DNA from: Clostridium thermosuccinogenes
Lineage (GTDB): Bacteria > Bacillota > Clostridia > Acetivibrionales > DSM-5807
Direction: 5' to 3'
DNA length: 64,000 nt
NCBI RefSeq assembly: GCF_002896855.1
Contig: NZ_CP021850.1
Span: 62,001-126,000 of the forward strand
A program made the position numbers and the translations under genes. Shown piece by piece: positions 58,847-64,000 of the stretch (position 1 is the stretch's first letter; each line of letters starts with the position of its first letter). The notes below the pieces were generated by a model, which ran no database searches, was not told the origin of the DNA, and was given only the letters and a program-made list of their open reading frames with translations.

Positions 58847-59269
58847 ATGAATAAGGTTATTTTAATGGGAAGGCTTACGAAAGACCCTGAGTTAAGGTAT
58901 ACCAGTGTTAATAATACGGCTGTATGCAGCTTTACTCTCGCTGTCGACAGAAGGTTCTCAAGGCAGGGTGAGGAGAGGCAGACTGACTTTATACCGATTG
59001 TGGTTTGGAGTAAGCTGGCAGAGTTTTGCAGCAAGTATTTTCAAAAAGGCCGTCAGGTTGCCGTAGTCGGAAGAATTCAGACCAGGACATGGGATGATAA
59101 CGAAGGTAAGAAGCATTATGTAACTGAAGTTGTGGCAGAAGAAGCGTATTTTGCCGACAGCAAGAAAGCTGATGATGTTCCTTCAAGCAGTAAGATATTC
59201 GGAACGCCGGATGCCGGACAGACCGATGGATTTTATCCGATGGAGGACGACGACGAACTGCCCTTCTAG
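58847..59269 (+). CDS. ssb: Single-stranded DNA-binding protein
   Basis: 140 residues: OB fold MNKVILMGRLTKDPELRYTSVNNTAVCSFTLAVDRRF...DFIPIVVWSKLAEFCSKYFQKGRQVAVVGRIQTRTWDDNEGKKHYVTEVVAEE, then a flexible linker and acidic tip MEDDDELPF, which docks repair and replication partners. Between rpsF and rpsR as in most Firmicutes. Confidence 0.97.
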   Translation: MNKVILMGRLTKDPELRYTSVNNTAVCSFTLAVDRRFSRQGEERQTDFIPIVVWSKLAEFCSKYFQKGRQVAVVGRIQTRTWDDNEGKKHYVTEVVAEEAYFADSKKADDVPSSSKIFGTPDAGQTDGFYPMEDDDELPF

Positions 59270-59398
59270 CAAAGGGCGCTCGGACGCTATATAGCTTTGG
59301 TATGTGCGCTTTTAAGCTGTCGCTAAACTGATGGATTTTATAAATTAATGAGCGGATTGGCGATTTAATTGCCAGTTGAAGTGGAAGGAGGTTTTGAA

Positions 59399-59689
59399 AT
59401 GCCTGGACAGAAAAAAGACAAGAACAACAGCAGAGATGGCTATGATAAGAGCGAAGGCAGAGGCGGCATGAGGGTTAGACGTGCAAAAAGAAAAGTGTGC
59501 GCCTTCTGTGTCGATAAAGTTGCTGATATAGATTACAAAGAAGTTGCCAAGTTGAGGAAGTATGTTTCCGAAAGGGGCAAGATTCTTCCCAGGAGAATAT
59601 CAGGAAATTGTGCAAAGCATCAGCGCCAATTGACAGTAGCTATCAAGAGAGCAAGGCATATTGCTTTACTGCCATATACGGCTGAATAA
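59399..59689 (+). CDS. rpsR: Ribosomal protein S18
   Basis: 96 residues from ATG 59399 (AAGGAGGTTTTGAA upstream); the in-frame ORF is open upstream but lacks a site there. Contains [63 protein letters not shown]. The CxxC...CxxH set marks the zinc-binding form of S18. Confidence 0.97.
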   Translation: MPGQKKDKNNSRDGYDKSEGRGGMRVRRAKRKVCAFCVDKVADIDYKEVAKLRKYVSERGKILPRRISGNCAKHQRQLTVAIKRARHIALLPYTAE

Positions 59690-59691
59690 TT

Positions 59692-59729
59692 AAAACTCCC
59701 TGCAGTGCCGACTGTCAGGGAGTTTTTTT
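59692..59729 (+). terminator. Terminator of the rpsF-ssb-rpsR operon
   Basis: Stem AAACTCCCTGCAG / CTGTCAGGGAGTTT (one mismatch) followed by TTTTTTC. Confidence 0.88.
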
Positions 59730-59893
59730 CTCTGCTTTTCCCGTGGATTGCTGTTTTATACAAAAAATGCTATTATATTAATGTCACTTGAAATATACAC
59801 GGCAAAGCATTATCTTTTCTGCACCAATAAAAAAGTCTTACAGCCATGTGGTAAATATATATGGGAATAATGCAACATATTGATGGGGTGTTT

Positions 59894-60745
59894 ATGCTTA
59901 AACTGGGTTTTTTAGGGCCTAAAGGCACCTTTTCGCAGGAGGCAATGCTGCAATATGCCGGGGGCTTAAAAGATTATAAGGCAGTGGAATATGGCACGAT
60001 AAACGATTTACTGCTTTCCGTACAGGATAATATCATAGACGAAGCGGTAGTACCAATTGAAAATTCACTGGAAGGTGCGGTGAATGCTACTTTGGATATG
60101 CTCGCTTCGGAAGTGGATGTAAAAATAAAGGCCGAACTGGCGGTTACCATACGCCAAAACCTGTTGGTTGCAAAGGATACGGATATGAAGGATATCAGAT
60201 GTATTTTATCGCATCCGCAAGCTATAGGACAGTGCAGAAAATACATAGATAGCAAATTTCCGGGCGTGCAAATAAAATATGTATACAGCACGGCGGCAGC
60301 AGCGGAGGAAGTGGCCGGAGGTGACGGAAGTTTAGCAGCAATAGGCTCGATGGCAGCAGCTGATGTTTACGGACTTAAAGTGCTTGCCAAGGATATTCAG
60401 GATGGGGATACAAACATTACAAGATTTGTGGTGGTCTCCAAGGAAGACGGGGTAAGGACAGGCAGGGACAAATCCTCCATCGTGTTTTCCACTGAGGATA
60501 AGCCGGGAAGCCTTTACAGGATTCTGGACATATTCAACCTGTGGGATATCAATATGACCAGGATCGAATCAAGGCCTGCAAAAAATCAGCTGGGAAGGTA
60601 CATTTTTTTTATAGATGTGCTGGGACACAGAGAGGATGACGATCTGGCCGATGCTCTGAAAATGGTAAGAAGGAAGGTGTCCTTCTACAAGTTTCTGGGT
60701 TCTTATCCATGTCTCAAAGAAGGGTATTCCGCTATAGAACGATGA
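59894..60745 (+). CDS. pheA: Prephenate dehydratase
   Basis: 283 residues from ATG 59894 (GGGGTG just upstream), which gives the usual start MLKLGFLGPKGTFSQEAMLQYAGG. The catalytic domain has VVPIENSLEGAVNATLDML and DGDTNITRFVVVSKED; a C-terminal ACT domain (about 195-275) has SSIVFSTEDKPGSLYRILDIFNLWDINMTRIESRP for phenylalanine feedback. It converts prephenate to phenylpyruvate. Single gene. Confidence 0.95.
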   Translation: MLKLGFLGPKGTFSQEAMLQYAGGLKDYKAVEYGTINDLLLSVQDNIIDEAVVPIENSLEGAVNATLDMLASEVDVKIKAELAVTIRQNLLVAKDTDMKDIRCILSHPQAIGQCRKYIDSKFPGVQIKYVYSTAAAAEEVAGGDGSLAAIGSMAAADVYGLKVLAKDIQDGDTNITRFVVVSKEDGVRTGRDKSSIVFSTEDKPGSLYRILDIFNLWDINMTRIESRPAKNQLGRYIFFIDVLGHREDDDLADALKMVRRKVSFYKFLGSYPCLKEGYSAIER

Positions 60746-60848
60746 AGCCCTAAACAGTGTGTTTTGTGGGAAATAGACAAAACAGCATGGTTTAGTGATA
60801 TAATATTCTAGCGGATCATTACCCTGAATATGAACTTGGAGTGGTTAT

Positions 60849-61199
60849 ATGGCTTTGCATGACAAGGATATAGACATCACAAGGAATATTAAAATCATAG
60901 AGTGGTTGAAAAGCGAGCTGCTGACCGATATAGCGAACCTTTTTAAAGTTCTGGCCAACGGAATAAAGGAAGAGGTCCACGAGACGGTTACAGACACACT
61001 GTCCAATATAATATTGATATCCTACCTTTTGGGAAGGCGTTTGGGAATAAGTTATAATGCAATTGAACTCAAAATTGAGAATAAAGTTAAGTTAGGCTTA
61101 ATAGAGAATCATGATGTGGAAAAATATTATGGGGATTTATCTGAACTGGCTAAACACCTTAACTCATCACGAATCAGAGATAATCGACGGAAACCCTGA
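60849..61199 (+). CDS. MazG-like family protein
   Basis: 116 residues: LHDKDIDITRNIKIIEWLKSELLTDIANLFKVLANGIKEEVHETVTDTLSNIILISYLLGRRLGISYNAIELKIENKVKLGLIE. This is the clostridial MazG-like group found upstream of gdpP and rplI. It is all-alpha like the MazG fold but the metal-binding Glu set is incomplete; activity unknown. GGAGTGG precedes ATG 60849. Confidence 0.82.
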   Translation: MALHDKDIDITRNIKIIEWLKSELLTDIANLFKVLANGIKEEVHETVTDTLSNIILISYLLGRRLGISYNAIELKIENKVKLGLIENHDVEKYYGDLSELAKHLNSSRIRDNRRKP

Positions 61200-61247
61200 T
61201 GAGTAATGGGTAATACGGTGTGATGCGGATTTTCTTTCAGGGAGATA

Positions 61248-63260
61248 ATGATGGATAATAAAAAATTTTCAACCGTTTTTATACCGCGGGCAAGTTTTTA
61301 TCTATGGGTCATTCTGGTTCTGGTGGCGGTAATAGGCGTGCTGAACTGGCTAATCGCCATACCGGGGCTGGTTCTCCTGATCGCCCTGGTATATTATCAT
61401 TTCAGATCCAACTATAGGAGAAAGCATGAGATAACCAGATATATAGAAAATCTCATGTTCAATATTGATACCGCCACAAAGGATACACTGCTGAATTTTC
61501 CCATGCCGCTGGTAGTTATACAGCTCGATGGCACTATCATATGGTACAATTCATCCTTCAGGAAGATCTTCGAAGGCAAGGATCTGCTGGAGAAGACTAT
61601 AGGTTCCTTTGCGGAAGGACTTCAGTCCGATTACCTGCTGAATGGTGAACCTAATATTTCTAAAAACATCACTATCAACAACAAAAGCTATAATGTCCTG
61701 GGAAATATCGTCAAGACCGACCATAAAAATGAAAATGATGAATACATACTTTTGCTGTATTTCATAGAAAATACGGAACTGGTGGAACTTAAAAAGAGGT
61801 ATGAGGATGAAAAAACCTCGGTATGTATAATAATTATCGATAACTATGACGACCTTATGCAGAGCATGGAAGGTGCCATGCAGCCACAGGTACTGGCGGA
61901 AATAGACAGAAAGCTTGTGGAGTGGGTAGGCTCCACCGGAGGTATTCTTAAAAAATATGAACGGGATAAATACCTATTTGTATTCGAGAAAGCGCATTTA
62001 AAGGGATTCATAGATAAAAAGTTCGATATTTTAGACAGTGTAAAAGAAATAAATACCGGAAATAAAATACCTGTCACTTTAAGCATGGGCTTTGGCATAA
62101 ACGGGAGTTCCTTCCTGGAGAGCTTTAATTTTGCCGCGGCCTCCATAGATATAGCATTGGGGAGGGGCGGAGACCAGGTAGTCATCAAGGATGGAGAAAA
62201 ATTCAGCTTCTACGGCGGAAAAACCAGAGAGCTGGAGAAGCGCACAAGGGTCAAGGCCAGGGTTATTGCTTATGCCTTGAGAGAATTCATCGACCAGTCC
62301 CCTCTGGTTTTGATAATGGGTCATGAAAAGGCCGATGTGGATTCTCTCGGCGCTTCCCTTGGCCTGTATAGGATTGTCAAAGAAAGAGGAAAAAATGCCC
62401 ATATCGTGCTTAATGAAGTGAATTCTTCCATTAAAAATATAATGTCAAAGATAGAGCAGGACCAGGCTTATGATGGGGTATTTATAAGCGGGGATACAGC
62501 TATGGAAATCGTAGATAACAATACGCTGCTTATCGTTGTTGACACCCATCGGCCAGGCTTTACGGAATGCCCTGAACTGCTGAAGCAAACCAGCCAGGTG
62601 GTTGTTATAGACCATCATAGAAAAGGTGCGGATTTTATCCAGGATGCGGTGCTCACATACCAGGAAATATACGCTTCTTCCACCTGTGAGCTGGTCACTG
62701 AAATACTGCAATACGTGGGGGATAAAATCAAACTGAGGCCAATTGAGGCTGAAGCCCTTTATTCCGGTATTGTAGTTGATACTAAGAACTTCACCTTCAA
62801 AACAGGAGTCAGGACTTTTGACGCTGCTTCCTTCCTGAAAAGGCAGGGTGTGGATACTATATCTGTAAAGCAGCTGTTCCAGAATGACCTGGAAACATAT
62901 ATTAATATATCCAATGTGGTGATGGCGGCGGATATCATAGATGACAGGATAGCCATATCGGTATGCCCGCCGGATATGAAGGATGCCCAGTTGATAGCCG
63001 CCAAATCTGCGGACCAGCTTCTGACCCTCACAGGAATTGCCGCTGCTTTTGTGCTCTGCCATGCCAACGGTGAGGTGGCTATAAGCGGAAGATCTTTGGG
63101 AGATATCAATGTGCAGATGATCCTTGAAAAATTAGGAGGCGGAGGACATCTCTCGGTTGCGGGTGCGCAGCTTCAGGGAATTTCAATGGAAGATGCGGTC
63201 GAAAAGCTAAAATATGCTATAATAGAATATATAAATGAAAGCAATAATGAAAAGCAATAA
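61248..63260 (+). CDS. gdpP: Cyclic-di-AMP phosphodiesterase GdpP
   Basis: 670 residues. Two membrane helices (about 15-55), a PAS-like region (about 75-170), a degenerate GGDEF domain (about 185-315) and a DHH-DHHA1 phosphodiesterase (about 335-660) with MGHEKADVDSLGASLGLYRI, VVDTHRP, VVIDHHRKG (about 453) and GGGGHLSVAG. It degrades c-di-AMP and so affects cell wall and potassium balance. GGGAG lies upstream; ATG 61248 or the next codon ATG 61251 may be used. Followed by rplI as in other Firmicutes. Confidence 0.95.
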   Translation: MMDNKKFSTVFIPRASFYLWVILVLVAVIGVLNWLIAIPGLVLLIALVYYHFRSNYRRKHEITRYIENLMFNIDTATKDTLLNFPMPLVVIQLDGTIIWYNSSFRKIFEGKDLLEKTIGSFAEGLQSDYLLNGEPNISKNITINNKSYNVLGNIVKTDHKNENDEYILLLYFIENTELVELKKRYEDEKTSVCIIIIDNYDDLMQSMEGAMQPQVLAEIDRKLVEWVGSTGGILKKYERDKYLFVFEKAHLKGFIDKKFDILDSVKEINTGNKIPVTLSMGFGINGSSFLESFNFAAASIDIALGRGGDQVVIKDGEKFSFYGGKTRELEKRTRVKARVIAYALREFIDQSPLVLIMGHEKADVDSLGASLGLYRIVKERGKNAHIVLNEVNSSIKNIMSKIEQDQAYDGVFISGDTAMEIVDNNTLLIVVDTHRPGFTECPELLKQTSQVVVIDHHRKGADFIQDAVLTYQEIYASSTCELVTEILQYVGDKIKLRPIEAEALYSGIVVDTKNFTFKTGVRTFDAASFLKRQGVDTISVKQLFQNDLETYINISNVVMAADIIDDRIAISVCPPDMKDAQLIAAKSADQLLTLTGIAAAFVLCHANGEVAISGRSLGDINVQMILEKLGGGGHLSVAGAQLQGISMEDAVEKLKYAIIEYINESNNEKQ

Positions 63261-63404
63261 CAACAGCGAATTGTCGGTGATGATTAAAAAAGTTCCATAC
63301 GATAGACATTCGATAAATATTGATGCCGGCTCAGGAAAAAGGCAGCCGGCTGGCTGCGTTTCATCAGTGGCTGAAAATTAATGAACCAAAGAGGAGGTTA
63401 TGTT

Positions 63405-63851
63405 ATGAAAGTCATATTGAAACAGGACGTTAAAGGCCTTGGTAAAAGTGGAGAAATGCATGAGGTCAGCGACGGATATGCAAGGAATTTTCTTTTGCCA
63501 AGGGGATTGGCAGTGGAAGCCAATGCAACTAATATAAATGAAATGAATGTAAAAAAAGAAGCCGAAAAGATGCGCAAAGACAAGGAACTGGCTAAAGCCA
63601 AGGAGCTGGCTGAAAGGTTAAAGGACATAACAGTGGTTATAAAGGCAAAAGCCGGTGAGAACGGCAAGCTGTTTGGCTCCATCACCAGCAAGGAAATAGC
63701 GGATAGGCTGAAGAGCGACTTTAAGATAGATATAGATAAAAGGAAAATACATCTTCCCGATGCGCTGAAATCCCTTGGTACGACAGAACTGGATGTGAAG
63801 CTGTATCCTGAGGTTAGCGCAAAGCTTAAGGTAAGGATTGAGCAGGAATAA
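63405..63851 (+). CDS. rplI: Ribosomal protein L9
   Basis: 148 residues from ATG 63405 (GAGGAGG 7 bases before it; ATG 63381 is upstream of that site). [39 protein letters not shown] is the L9 N-terminal signature; a long connecting helix and the C-terminal domain ([17 protein letters not shown]...[31 protein letters not shown]) follow. Confidence 0.97.
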   Translation: MKVILKQDVKGLGKSGEMHEVSDGYARNFLLPRGLAVEANATNINEMNVKKEAEKMRKDKELAKAKELAERLKDITVVIKAKAGENGKLFGSITSKEIADRLKSDFKIDIDKRKIHLPDALKSLGTTELDVKLYPEVSAKLKVRIEQE

Positions 63852-63892
63852 ATGCTGAAAGCGTGATATCAAACATTATTCTTGGATATAAT

Positions 63893-63928
63893 CTGGCGGT
63901 TGTGCCGGTGTTTTACCGGGACAACCGC
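63893..63928. repeat. Strong hairpin after rplI
   Basis: GCGGTTGT.CCGGT / ACCGG.ACAACCGC with loop GTTTT; no T tract follows, so it may be a transcript-end stabiliser or processing site rather than a terminator. Confidence 0.5.
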
Positions 63929-64000
63929 TCATGCATGCGTATATGACCAAAAAGCTTTGGTTGTATTTTTATATTAAGAGTAAGCTTAATTATTAAAATT

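Overview
The window is a chromosomal segment of a low-GC, endospore-forming member of the Clostridia. Evidence for this is the conserved block murC / purR-spoVG-glmU-prs-pth-mfd-foldase-spoVT-mazG-hup-rqcP-yabP-yabQ-divIC-S1, the downstream block rpsF-ssb-rpsR ... gdpP-rplI, an archaeal-type aspartyl-tRNA synthetase in an operon with gatCAB, a type III glutamine synthetase, strong purine-rich ribosome binding sites and many TTG/GTG starts. I cannot name the species from sequence alone.

Layout. 1-17.9 kb: housekeeping and sporulation core. An intact IS6-like element (3305-5237, 8-bp target duplication) sits between glmU and prs, and mfd appears frameshifted at its extreme 3' end. 17.9-18.5 kb: tRNA-Leu and initiator tRNA-Met, each with its own promoter and terminator. 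18.8-32.5 kb: a complete tail-only, contractile phage-tail-like particle locus (tailocin / PBSX-like). It has a divergent Xre-ImmA regulatory pair, a ladder of six operator-like palindromes, an ArpU-like regulator, a promoter followed by two tandem terminators, then tail terminator, sheath, tube, frameshifting assembly chaperone, tape measure, LysM baseplate protein, hub, baseplate wedges, fibre and a lysis cassette. No integrase, terminase, portal or capsid gene is present. 32.7-43.5 kb: sugar and vitamin genes: a TIM-barrel epimerase, folT behind a THF riboswitch, a CDF metal exporter, an AraD-type epimerase behind an AraR-like operator, a Gfo/Idh/MocA oxidoreductase, an AraC regulator, a cytoplasmic sialidase-like protein, an SDR and a GH29 fucosidase. 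43.8-50.7 kb (minus strand): glnN with a leader attenuator, and gatC-gatA-gatB-aspS2. 51.3-56.4 kb: tRNA-Met/Glu/Val, nagA, a small zinc-ribbon protein, a GAF-GGDEF cyclase and manA. 56.6-58.4 kb: an IS30-family element; a roughly 120-bp internally deleted relative (MITE) lies at 50.96-51.08 kb. 58.5-63.9 kb: rpsF-ssb-rpsR, pheA, a MazG-like gene, gdpP and rplI.

How the parts work together. The tailocin is the most notable system. The Xre repressor and its ImmA-like partner probably hold a rightward promoter off through operators spaced about three helical turns apart. The ArpU-like protein then probably drives the structural operon, whose candidate promoter is blocked by two intrinsic terminators, so antitermination is a testable hypothesis. 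A canonical A AAA AAC slippery site should make the long form of the tail assembly chaperone. The sugar genes look like an intracellular glycan-salvage set (fucosidase, sialidase-like protein, dehydrogenases, epimerases), with nagA and manA nearby. Control by RNA structure recurs: THF riboswitch, glnN attenuator, an early terminator in the gat operon leader, and a possible S6 leader.
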